Positions 1-6,286 of a stretch of 6,914 nucleotides of DNA are shown piece by piece (the stretch's first letter is position 1; the number at the start of each line of letters is the position of its first letter). The notes below the pieces were generated by a model. The model searched no databases, had not been told where the DNA came from, and saw only the letters and a program-made list of their open reading frames with translations. Position numbers and translations under genes: made by a program. The DNA comes from an uncultured Bacilli bacterium. GTDB lineage: Bacteria > Bacillota_I > Bacilli_A > RF39 > UBA660. The stretch lies in assembly GCA_947589695.1 (NCBI GenBank), contig CANQBY010000067.1, positions 1-6,914 of the forward strand, read 5' to 3'.

Positions 1-81
1 ATCAGTGTCGATCACGCTGATGTCGCCGAGGGAGCCACTATCAGCCACACGGAACACGGAAGCACTACCGCTGCTCCAGCT
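1..81 (-). other. Putative DGR variable region (5' part only)
   Basis: These 27 codons encode residues 442-468 of the surface protein, directly after the conserved YWTMSPY. They are 59% G+C (48/81) and only 16% A (13/81) on the coding strand, whereas an upstream stretch of the same gene (541-600) is about 40% A. There is no Asn codon. Codons at the likely variable positions are mostly NNC or NNT (AGC, AGT, GCT, TCC, CGT, GAT, GGC, GAC, ATC). The scaffold VFxVxxxGxLxxxxVxxT is kept between them. This is what adenine-directed mutagenesis of an AAC/AAT-rich template would leave. The rest of the region and its initiation-of-mutagenic-homing sequence would lie beyond position 1. Without the template repeat and reverse transcriptase this remains an inference. 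Confidence 0.6.
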
Positions 82-1404
82 ATACGGAGACATTGTCCAG
101 TAGTATTGATTTGTATATAACCAGTAGCCTGTATTATTTTTTCCGGCATAACCTCCAGCATACATTACCTCATCCGCCGTAATTAATCCTACTGGCTTTT
201 TTAATGCTCCATTACCGTCTCCCCTGTCATCTTTATAAGTAAACAAATCTTGAGACTTTTGTGCACAAAGGAATGTTGGTTTACGTGTTTGGTATGCCCT
301 TATATATGGTCCATAGTACGTAGTAATTGTACCATATCCATGACTTGCTTTATCTGGTTTAGAAGTAGCTGCAGAACCATCATAAGATTGTCTATCATTA
401 CAAAAGCCAGTTGCTCCATCTATTTTGCCTAACAAAGTTTCTAAGTTAGTTTTATCCCACCAACTATATAATGTAGTAAGTATATCACTATCTGTTTCAT
501 TTTTGTGAGCATCTGTGTAGCTTGTAGTAGTTGCCCCTCCTTTTATTCCACCATACATAAAGCCTACATACTTATTATCATTATAACTACTATTATATGC
601 TTTACTATCTTCGGCATTTTTGCCAGTGTTACTACTTCCTAAACTACTTGTTTCCCCAGCGTAGATTAATCTTATGCTTCCATTTCCATTTATTCGGATG
701 ATGCGCCAATATAAATCTGATCCACCACTTGTTTTACCAAACTTAACCCAGTTATTGCTTACGCTTCCTCTAAAATAGTAACTAATCGTTCCATCTTCGT
801 CTTCTGCCTCAAATACTCCATTTTCCTCTGTTATACCGCAGCCAACTAAACATGCTGTGTCACCAAATCCTTTTTTTGCGGCTCCCTGAGAGTCAAAATC
901 TAAATCTGCTAAAGTCTTTTCAGAACTTCCTTTCTCGGAAACATCAAAATATACATAACACTTTGTATTAGTTTTCTTTATTCCTGAAAAAACAAGACCA
1001 GTAGCACTATCATACGTTATTGTAATACCTTTGGCTAACAAAGCTGTTTTACCAGTTACATGAACATCATCCCCAATAGTACAATAAGTAGCCTCACCAT
1101 TAAATTCATATCCATCAGTAGGAACATCTGTTACATCTTTATATTCCTTACCTTCGCCACCTTCTATTGTTTTACCACTTCCATCTTCATTTCTTTCTTG
1201 CTGCTTTATTCCTATCAAACTAAAATCTGCTCTTGAATAATTTATTGTTCCCTCTGCTAATTTTACACTACTTACAACTTTATACTTGGCAAATGAAGTA
1301 TATATGGTAAAAATACCAAACAGGGCAATTACAAATAAGGAAAATCCTAAGCAAAATCGCTTCCAAAACCTACTTTTTCCTGAATTTAATGTTTCAAACT
1401 TCAT
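1..1404 (-). CDS. Membrane-anchored variable surface protein, probable DGR target (3' end outside window)
   Basis: The frame is open from ATG at 1404 to the window edge, 468 codons without a stop, so the C-terminus is missing. The start is fixed by GGAGG eight bases upstream; the ATG at 1408 hits a stop after four codons. The N-terminus is basic (KSRFWKR), followed by one hydrophobic segment at about residues 17-36. It ends in SFA-K, so it could be a signal anchor or be cleaved after A39; the rest would lie outside the cell. A module LAEGTINYSRADF follows at about 49-61, then Cys-containing beta-rich stretches (C108, C149, C185, C189). The C-terminal domain carries YYFRG (209-213), YWRIIRINGNGSIRLIY (232-248), SWWDK (314-318), FCNDR (334-338) and YWTMSPY (435-441). 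I recognise this as an uncharacterised surface-protein family of uncultured Bacilli. The final part resembles the C-type-lectin-like end of DGR targets. Binding partner unknown. Its GC content is higher than in its neighbours. Confidence 0.8.
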   Translation of the reverse strand, partial: MKFETLNSGKSRFWKRFCLGFSLFVIALFGIFTIYTSFAKYKVVSSVKLAEGTINYSRADFSLIGIKQQERNEDGSGKTIEGGEGKEYKDVTDVPTDGYEFNGEATYCTIGDDVHVTGKTALLAKGITITYDSATGLVFSGIKKTNTKCYVYFDVSEKGSSEKTLADLDFDSQGAAKKGFGDTACLVGCGITEENGVFEAEDEDGTISYYFRGSVSNNWVKFGKTSGGSDLYWRIIRINGNGSIRLIYAGETSSLGSSNTGKNAEDSKAYNSSYNDNKYVGFMYGGIKGGATTTSYTDAHKNETDSDILTTLYSWWDKTNLETLLGKIDGATGFCNDRQSYDGSAATSKPDKASHGYGTITTYYGPYIRAYQTRKPTFLCAQKSQDLFTYKDDRGDGNGALKKPVGLITADEVMYAGGYAGKNNTGYWLYTNQYYWTMSPYSWSSGSASVFRVADSGSLGDISVIDTD

Positions 1405-1450
1405 ACATTTTTCCTCCTTTTTCCAAACATTAACTTCCTTATTCTTGTTA

Positions 1451-1479
1451 AATATATCATAATTCGACAAAAAAGTCTA
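1451..1479 (-). promoter_or_regulatory. Promoter of the variable surface protein gene
   Basis: Read on the minus strand there is a -35 TAGACT (1479-1474, 4 of 6 consensus), a 17-base spacer, and an extended -10 TGA-TATATT (hexamer 1456-1451, 5 of 6). Transcription would start near 1444, leaving a leader of about 40 bases with GGAGG before the ATG at 1404. This is a sequence match only. Confidence 0.5.
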
Positions 1480-1506
1480 CTATTTATAGAAGATTTGTTA
1501 AAAGTT

Positions 1507-1540
1507 CTATTATTTGTGTTAGTAACTTCTTAAATAATAG
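1507..1540. promoter_or_regulatory. Inverted repeat in divergent spacer, candidate operator
   Basis: CTATTATTT (1507-1515) is matched perfectly by its reverse complement AAATAATAG (1532-1540), 16 bases apart. Nested inside is the odd palindrome GTTAGTAAC (1518-1526). The element ends four bases before the plus-strand -10 box and covers where its -35 would be. A smaller palindrome CTATTTATAG (1480-1489) touches the minus-strand -35. These are natural sites for the adjacent HTH regulator to act on both genes. AT-rich dyads also arise by chance. Confidence 0.4.
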
Positions 1541-1550
1541 GTTTTATAAT
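1522..1550 (+). promoter_or_regulatory. Promoter of first HTH regulator
   Basis: A perfect -10 TATAAT lies at 1545-1550. The best -35 at 17-base spacing is GTAACT (1522-1527), only 3 of 6, so this promoter is probably weak or regulated. The start site would be near 1557, giving a short leader containing AGGTGG (1563-1568) seven bases before the ATG. Confidence 0.45.
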
Positions 1551-1575
1551 ATAAAGAGTAGTAGGTGGTAGTATC

Positions 1576-2013
1576 ATGAGGTTTAATCGTAACGACGAAA
1601 ACTACGTTTATGGATTTGTTGGAAAAAATATTAAAAAATTCCGTAAAATGCGAGGACTAACGCAAGATGAGCTTGCCGCATTAGTAAATTATTCTCCTTC
1701 CTTTATTGCCAATATTGAATCATCCACCCATCAAACTTTTTCTTTGGGTGCTCTATGGCGTATCGCAACAGCCTTAGGTGTTAGCCTTCACGAAATTTGT
1801 TATGACAACAATTTAGGAAGTGTTAATATGAACAGTGTTGAATATATATGTAATAAATGTTCAAACACCATTGATATGCCTATTGAAGTAATTGATGTTT
1901 TTGAATTTATCTATACAGTTGGTAAAAGTAAAGAATTATACCCTACTTTTACCTGCCCTAAATGTGGAGGAAAGTTAATTCCTAAAAAAAATGAAACCTT
2001 CGACAAAATGTGA
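1576..2013 (+). CDS. Cro/C1-type HTH regulator with C-terminal zinc ribbon
   Basis: 145 residues. The N-terminal half (about 14-75) is a typical Cro/C1 helix-turn-helix: GKNIKKFRKMRGLTQDELA leads into NYSPSFIANIES, the turn and recognition helix. The C-terminal half has two CxxC pairs, C92/C95 and C127/C130, 31 residues apart, as in a zinc ribbon. No transmembrane segment or peptidase motif is seen. The role is inferred to be a DNA-binding transcription factor in the cytoplasm, possibly sensing zinc or redox state, or using the ribbon for partner contact or dimerisation. It is transcribed divergently from the variable surface protein gene and followed by a paralogue, so local control and autoregulation are likely. 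The domain order is the reverse of MqsA-type antitoxins (zinc domain first). No toxin gene is adjacent. Start supported by AGGTGG. Confidence 0.85.
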   Translation: MRFNRNDENYVYGFVGKNIKKFRKMRGLTQDELAALVNYSPSFIANIESSTHQTFSLGALWRIATALGVSLHEICYDNNLGSVNMNSVEYICNKCSNTIDMPIEVIDVFEFIYTVGKSKELYPTFTCPKCGGKLIPKKNETFDKM

Positions 2014-2033
2014 CAAATTTCGCGCTTTTTATA

Positions 2034-2042
2034 TGCTATTAT
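2034..2042 (+). promoter_or_regulatory. Possible internal promoter (extended -10) for second HTH gene
   Basis: TGC-TATTAT (2034-2042) is an extended -10 in the short gap between the two HTH genes. GTGACA at 2010-2015 resembles a -35 but is 21 bases away, too far to pair well. CTATTATGT (2036-2044) overlaps it and matches 8 of 9 bases of the dyad arm found at 1507-1515, so the same regulator might bind here. Weak evidence; the second gene may simply be co-transcribed with the first. Confidence 0.25.
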
Positions 2043-2060
2043 GTATATGTGAGGCGAATT

Positions 2061-2441
2061 ATGGAAGAATTAGAATTATATAATGAAATTGGAAAAAATA
2101 TTAAAAATAAAAGAAAAGAATTAGGTATTACCCAAGAAGAATTAGCCAAACTAACTAATTATTCTGTTTCTTTTATTGCTAACATTGAAAGTATCACATT
2201 TCAATCTTTTTCTATCGCAGCTTTAAATAATATTGCCAAAGCTCTTCATACTAATATGATTAGTTTATTACCCAAAGTTAGTAACTATGAAATTATAAGG
2301 AAAAAATTAAAATGTGAACATTGCGAGTATGAAACAGAAATTCCTATTGAATTAAGTGATTTTCTTAAATCTATTAAAGAAATTACCCATAAAAAAGTTA
2401 GACTTACTTGTCCAACTTGTAATAAAAAAATAGTCATCTAA
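2061..2441 (+). CDS. Second Cro/C1-type HTH regulator with C-terminal zinc ribbon (paralogue)
   Basis: 126 residues. It is colinear with the preceding gene: GKNIKNKRKELGITQEELA, then NYSVSFIANIES and FQSFSIAAL in the HTH (about 7-68). Next come CEHC (C85/C88) and CPTC (C117/C120), 28 residues apart. The shared stretch NYSxSFIANIESxTxQxFS around the recognition helix implies similar DNA targets. The ATG at 2061 is chosen because GAGG (2051-2054) precedes it by six bases. An in-frame GTG at 2010 would add a hydrophobic 17-residue tail that the paralogue lacks, and it has no visible binding site. It lies 47 bases behind the first gene, probably in one operon. Its base composition is closer to the AT-rich genome than that of its partner. 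This is an old tandem duplication. Function inferred; targets unknown. Confidence 0.82.
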   Translation: MEELELYNEIGKNIKNKRKELGITQEELAKLTNYSVSFIANIESITFQSFSIAALNNIAKALHTNMISLLPKVSNYEIIRKKLKCEHCEYETEIPIELSDFLKSIKEITHKKVRLTCPTCNKKIVI

Positions 2442-2442
2442 A

Positions 2443-2474
2443 AAACTAACATTTTTTTGTTAGTTTATTTTTTT
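2443..2474. terminator. Bidirectional hairpin terminator between convergent genes
   Basis: AAACTAAC (2443-2450) pairs with GTTAGTTT (2459-2466) around an eight-base loop. On the plus strand the stem is followed by A and seven T (2468-2474). On the minus strand it runs into T-rich sequence too. It directly follows the TAA of the second HTH gene and contains the prfB stop codon (2460-2462), so it can end both transcripts. Confidence 0.7.
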
Positions 2475-3531
2475 AAGAACACTTTCCATTAATCCTTTAA
2501 TATCTCCATCTAATACTTTTAAAGGATCATTTTCTTCATAATTACTTCGATGATCTTTTACTAATTTATAAGGTTCTAAAATATAACTTCGAATTTGACT
2601 TCCAAAAGAAGTTTCACTAATATCTCCCGTTATATTTTTAAGTTCTTTTTCTCTTTGTTCTTCTTGTTGTTCAAAGATTTTACTTTTAAGAATTTCTAAA
2701 GCAATCTCTTTATTTCTAAGTTGACTTCGTTCTGTTTGACATGTTACCACAATTTTAGTTGGTAAATGCGTAATTCTTACGGCGGAGTTGGAAGTATTAA
2801 CTGATTGACCTCCAGCCCCACTTGAATGGTAAACATCTATTTTTAAATCTTCTTCTTTTATCTCAATATCAACATTATTAGTAAATACAGGAGTAACCAT
2901 TACTGAAGCAAAAGAAGTATGCCTTCTCTTTGCCGAATCAAAAGGCGATATTCTAACTAATCTATGGACTCCTTTTTCATTTTTCAAATATCCATAGGCA
3001 TATTCTCCTGCTATTTCTAAAGTTACACTTTTAATACCCGCTTCCTCTCCTGGTTGCTTTTCAATTACTTTATACGTATAATTATTTTTATCACAAAATC
3101 TTTCGTACATCCGAAGTAGCATACTTGCCCAATCACACGATTCAGTTCCTCCTGCACCTGGATGAATTTCTAAATAACAATCATTTCCATCATATTTACC
3201 TTTTAATAAGGTTCTAATTTCTAAATCTTCTAATTCTTCTTGTAAATTTATAATATCTTTATCATTTATATCTTCTAATTCTATTAATTCTAAATATAAA
3301 TCAATATTATCTTTTAAATCATTATATAAATCTAATTTCTTTTTAATATTTTTAAATTGTTGATAAGTCATATTAGCCATGGTTTGATCTTCCCAAAAAT
3401 TAGATTTATTTATTTTATTTTCTAATTCTTTTTTTTCCTGCTCTAATTTTTCTACTTCAAAGAGCCCTCCCAATATCTAAAACTCTTTTATCTAAATCTT
3501 CGAGTAAAATAATTTTTTCTTTTTTATCCAT
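2460..3531 (-). CDS. prfB: Peptide chain release factor 2 (programmed +1 frameshift)
   Basis: RF2 recognises UAA and UGA in the ribosomal A site and triggers release of the finished peptide. The product is made from two frames. Frame 0 runs from ATG at 3531 (24 codons, ending RVLDIGRAL) to TGA at 3459-3457. A +1 slip at CTT then reads GAAGTAGAA onward to TAA at 2462-2460. The total is about 356 residues, normal for RF2. Visible landmarks in the joined protein are the coiled N-terminal domain, the codon-recognition tripeptide SPF (about 195-197) and the catalytic GGQ (about 240-242) in SSGAGGQSVNTSNSAVR. AAAGGA five bases before the ATG fixes the start. A frame-only reading would begin at TTG 3473 and lose the true N-terminus. 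It sits 12 bases behind the ATPase gene and probably shares its transcript. The frameshift gives RF2-level feedback. Confidence 0.95.
3457..3471 (-). promoter_or_regulatory. RF2 autoregulatory +1 frameshift site
   Basis: On the minus strand the site reads GGG AGG GCT CTT TGA. It has an internal Shine-Dalgarno-like GGGAGG (3471-3466), a three-base gap, the slippery CTT (3462-3460) and in-frame TGA (3459-3457). This is the classic prfB arrangement. When RF2 is scarce, the TGA is decoded slowly, tRNA-Leu slips by one base and translation continues at GAA. The base after TGA is A, not the C of E. coli. It also shows that UGA means stop in this organism. Confidence 0.93.
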
Positions 3532-3543
3532 AAATATCCTTTC

Positions 3544-4827
3544 TTAAGGCCTAAGCGCCGTTATAGGTAAAACATAAACCCCATCTTTTCTTTTATAAGC
3601 ATAATCAATCATTCCACATACTACCCCTAAAAATTTTGGCTCTACATCGCAACTTTTCGCAAATTTTAATAAATTTTTAGCTGCTTCTTCTATTTTACCA
3701 ACTCCCAATTTAACTTCTATTGCTCCAAAAGTCCCATCTCTTAATTCCAAGATTACATCTACTTCTAAACCTGTATTATTATCATGAAAATGATATATAT
3801 GCCCTCCTAAATATTCAATATATATTCTAAGATCTCTTACGACTAAAGACTCAAACATAAATCCAAATAATTCTAAATCTTTCATTAATTGTTCCTGCTT
3901 TAATCCTAAAACCGCACATGCGAGTGACACATCCACAAAATGTCTTTTACTCATTTTACCAACTCTAACACTAGAGCGAATTTTAATAGAATATGGTAAT
4001 TGATTTTGAATTAAATGGATATTTTCTAAAACATTTAAATAATCGGAAACCGTATTTCGACTAATTTGATAATTTTTTTCTGTTGTATAATTTTCTATAT
4101 CATTAACTAATTTTTCATTAGTTACCAGAGTCGATTCATTTCTTGCTAATGATCTTAATAACATTTGCATTTTTTCTCTATCTCTCATTACTCCATCATA
4201 ATTAATATCATGAGATAAAACGTCTTCAATATAACTTAAGGGCAATCTATAATAATTTTTACTATCATATTTTAAACTCGCTGGCCATCCTCCTCGAATA
4301 ATTAAATCAGCAAGCTTTTCTAAAGTTGGCTTATTTTTTAAATTAACTGCCAAATCCTTATTTAAAAATAAATCTGAAAGCTTAACTATTCCCTCTGAGT
4401 CTCCTGACTCAAATAATGACATTGTATACATATTAAGTTTATAAATTCTTCCTGCCCCTGAATGAAATATTTTATCTTGTCTAGCTGGCACTGAAGAACC
4501 TGTTAAAATAAATTTTCCACTTTTACCATCTTCATCACATTTAGTTCTTACATCATCCCAAATCTGTTCAATAGATTGCCACTCGTCAATTAATTCAGGA
4601 TAATTATTAGCATAAATTAAATCCCTATTTATTAAAGCTTTTTGATAATCAGAATTAGGATTATTAGATTTAGTTAATAATACCATCGAATTAGCATGAT
4701 TTAAAGCTGTCCAGGTCTTCCCACAATATTTTGGACCCTCTATACTAATTGCTCCAAACATTTTTAATAACTCACTTATTTCATTATCAATTAATCTTTT
4801 TTTATAATTTTCTTTTGTTAAGGCCAT
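3544..4827 (-). CDS. AAA_14/DUF4143 family ATPase (COG1373-like)
   Basis: 427 residues, the usual length for this family. The N-terminal P-loop domain has Walker A GPKYCGKT (31-38), Walker B LIDE (79-82) and a sensor-like LTGSS (108-112). The family hallmark RGGWP follows at 178-182. A helical/winged region follows (about 190-300). The C-terminus has a PD-(D/E)XK-like arrangement, with EVDVIL (355-360, D357) and IEVK (370-373, E371 and K373). That pattern is typical of DUF4143, but nuclease activity is not established. No signal peptide or membrane segment is seen. These proteins are widespread accessory ATPases of unknown role, often suspected in mobile-element or defence biology. The gene has its own promoter and upstream 23-bp repeats, and prfB follows after 12 bases. 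The start ATG has AAGGAG 11 bases upstream, a somewhat long gap. Family call secure; function unknown. Confidence 0.88.
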   Translation of the reverse strand: MALTKENYKKRLIDNEISELLKMFGAISIEGPKYCGKTWTALNHANSMVLLTKSNNPNSDYQKALINRDLIYANNYPELIDEWQSIEQIWDDVRTKCDEDGKSGKFILTGSSVPARQDKIFHSGAGRIYKLNMYTMSLFESGDSEGIVKLSDLFLNKDLAVNLKNKPTLEKLADLIIRGGWPASLKYDSKNYYRLPLSYIEDVLSHDINYDGVMRDREKMQMLLRSLARNESTLVTNEKLVNDIENYTTEKNYQISRNTVSDYLNVLENIHLIQNQLPYSIKIRSSVRVGKMSKRHFVDVSLACAVLGLKQEQLMKDLELFGFMFESLVVRDLRIYIEYLGGHIYHFHDNNTGLEVDVILELRDGTFGAIEVKLGVGKIEEAAKNLLKFAKSCDVEPKFLGVVCGMIDYAYKRKDGVYVLPITALRP

Positions 4828-4850
4828 ATTATCTATTACTCCTTTTTTCT

Positions 4851-4879
4851 AATATACCACTAAAAGTCTATAATTTCAA
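4851..4879 (-). promoter_or_regulatory. Promoter of the ATPase-prfB unit
   Basis: On the minus strand there is TTGAAA (4879-4874), exactly 17 bases, then TATATT (4856-4851) preceded by TGG, an extended -10. This is the best promoter match in the window. The start would fall near 4844, almost on the AAGGAG, so the mRNA leader would be only about 17 bases before the ATG at 4827. Confidence 0.65.
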
Positions 4880-4884
4880 CATCT

Positions 4885-4947
4885 ATTGTGCATTTAGCAG
4901 CGTTTTTATTGTGCAAATAGCAGTGCTTTCATTGTGCATTTAACATT
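4885..4947. repeat. Three tandem 23-bp repeats upstream of the ATPase promoter
   Basis: Copies begin at 4885, 4908 and 4931, each with ATTGTGC. Copy 1 continues ATTTAGCAGCG, copy 2 AAATAGCAGTG, copy 3 ATTTAACATT before diverging. The spacing is exactly 23 bases. Each core is a small dyad, TGC-five bases-GCA (ACA in copy 3). The array ends five bases upstream of the ATPase -35 box. That position suits binding of an activator or oligomeric repressor. It is too short and too regular for CRISPR. The binding protein is unknown. Confidence 0.7.
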
Positions 4948-4968
4948 AAAAAAATACATATAATTATA
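4948..4968 (-). terminator. Possible weak terminator after the DUF1015 gene
   Basis: The palindrome TATAATTATA (4959-4968) is followed on the minus strand by TGTA and seven T (4954-4948). The stem has no G or C, so it would be a poor hairpin. The same bases could equally be a -10 element. Listed because no better terminator follows the gene ending at 4996. Confidence 0.2.
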
Positions 4969-4995
4969 ACAATCATATATATTTTTAAAATCTAC

Positions 4996-6249
4996 TTATT
5001 TAATTCTTCTTGCTTCTAAATAAAATCTCTTATCATAACTATGACCCATTGAGAAAGTCTTTCGTGGTAAAGCTCCATCTAAAATAACCGTTTTAAATAG
5101 TTCACTTTTTGGCATAGCTTCAAATAAAATTCCAACATTGCCTTCTTCTTTTCCCATATTTCTCGTAACATCATCACCATGAATATAATCAATCTTTCCT
5201 TTATGGCTCTCTAAGTATTCATCTAAAAACATTTGCACTGAACCAACCGCGATATTAGATTTAGGATTACTTATATAAACTTTTTTATCCATATTACTCG
5301 TAACTATTTCGATTTTTTGGCCCATTCCTTCTTCGTTTATATCATAATATTTATATAATTCTTTAATTAAATCTTCTGGATCAGTATCAAAAATTACCCG
5401 ATGAATTGCTTCAAATTCTAAAGCTTCACTATGTAAATTAACTAACTCTACTAAAGCATATCTTGCCGGATTATTTAAAGCCTCATCCCCCATAGTTTTC
5501 TTTAAATTCTCATAGTTTGCTTTGGCAGTTGCTAAGGAATGATTCCCGTCACCCATCGCAAATAATAAAACTCCTTTATTTTCTACTCCATATTTTTTTT
5601 GGAAAGTATCTTTCAAAGCTAATTTCTCTAAACCATCCATTACTCTATTTATACTGGAATCCTTCAATTGATAACCTTTGATATGACCTCCATTTTCCAT
5701 TAAATCAAAGTCATATACTAGTTCATCATTACTAACTTCATTTTTTAAGCTTTCAATAATTTCTTTTTTTTGATCATCAATTAAAATCATAATATGGGGT
5801 AATTCTAATAAAGCATTTTCTCTTACTTTAAGTCTTGGTGGTATTCTTTCTACTACAGTTTTCTCAGTTGCTCGAATCAAAGTTTGGCTTCCTTTTTCAT
5901 AAGAATAATCTTCCAAATCCACCATGCCAATTATTCCTTCTCTTATTCTTCCATCACTTTGGGTTCTCTCTAAATAAATCATGGTATTATCTAGTTCTTC
6001 AAATATATCTTGATCTAAATAATCTTTCATCGTTTGATTTATTTTTTTAATTCGCTCTTCTACATCACTTTCCTCTAAATATATTTCAGGTAAAGTAATT
6101 CTTAAAGTTGAAGGTGCGCTTCCCACATATTTTTCTACTCTTTCCCAATATTCTGCTTCACTGGTATATTGGTCGCAAGCAACAACACTCCACTTATTCA
6201 TATCTACATTTTTCGGTATTAAAATATTTGCTCTTTTAAATGGTATCAT
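4996..6249 (-). CDS. DUF1015 family protein (COG4198-like)
   Basis: 417 residues, full length for the family. Conserved landmarks are VACDQYTSEAEYW (23-35), RIREGIIGMVDLEDY (101-115), RATEKTVVERIPPR (126-139), the hallmark GDGNHSLATAK (233-243), NPARYALVELVNLH (260-273), and a C-terminal RKTFSMGHSYDKRFYLEAR. The Asp and His of GDGNHS look like active-site or ligand residues. No biochemical role is assigned that I can state with confidence. It is predicted cytoplasmic, with no signal peptide or membrane segment. The start ATG at 6249 has a very strong AGGAGG six bases upstream. It lies between cls and the ATPase on the same strand, 135 and 168 bases from them, so it may be a separate transcript. 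Composition matches the AT-rich background. Family assignment is firm; function is unknown. Confidence 0.9.
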   Translation of the reverse strand: MIPFKRANILIPKNVDMNKWSVVACDQYTSEAEYWERVEKYVGSAPSTLRITLPEIYLEESDVEERIKKINQTMKDYLDQDIFEELDNTMIYLERTQSDGRIREGIIGMVDLEDYSYEKGSQTLIRATEKTVVERIPPRLKVRENALLELPHIMILIDDQKKEIIESLKNEVSNDELVYDFDLMENGGHIKGYQLKDSSINRVMDGLEKLALKDTFQKKYGVENKGVLLFAMGDGNHSLATAKANYENLKKTMGDEALNNPARYALVELVNLHSEALEFEAIHRVIFDTDPEDLIKELYKYYDINEEGMGQKIEIVTSNMDKKVYISNPKSNIAVGSVQMFLDEYLESHKGKIDYIHGDDVTRNMGKEEGNVGILFEAMPKSELFKTVILDGALPRKTFSMGHSYDKRFYLEARRIK

Positions 6250-6286
6250 ATATACCCTCCTTCTTCTAATATCTTAATATATTTTT

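Noticed and set aside
250..432. 60-residue plus-strand reading frame
   Set aside because: It lies antisense within the open 468-codon surface protein gene, has Cys/Trp/Ser-rich low-quality sequence and no ribosome binding site.
2010..2060. Earlier GTG start at 2010 for the second HTH gene
   Set aside because: It would add a hydrophobic 17-residue tail absent from the paralogue and has no binding site; ATG 2061 has GAGG at the right distance.
1576..2441. Toxin-antitoxin (MqsA-like) interpretation of the HTH-zinc-ribbon genes
   Set aside because: Domain order is reversed relative to MqsA, both genes are regulators of the same type, and no small toxin gene is adjacent.
3473..3473. TTG start for prfB
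   Set aside because: It lies inside the frameshift site; the true product begins at ATG 3531 in frame 0 and shifts at CTT-TGA.
4749..4943. 64-residue plus-strand reading frame over the ATPase start
   Set aside because: It is a Leu/Phe-rich shadow of AT-rich sequence overlapping the ATPase N-terminus, promoter and repeats; no binding site.
4885..4947. CRISPR array
   Set aside because: Repeats are 23 bp head-to-tail with no spacers and only three copies.
5835..6050. 71-residue plus-strand reading frame
   Set aside because: Antisense inside the DUF1015 coding region, with composition of a frame shadow.
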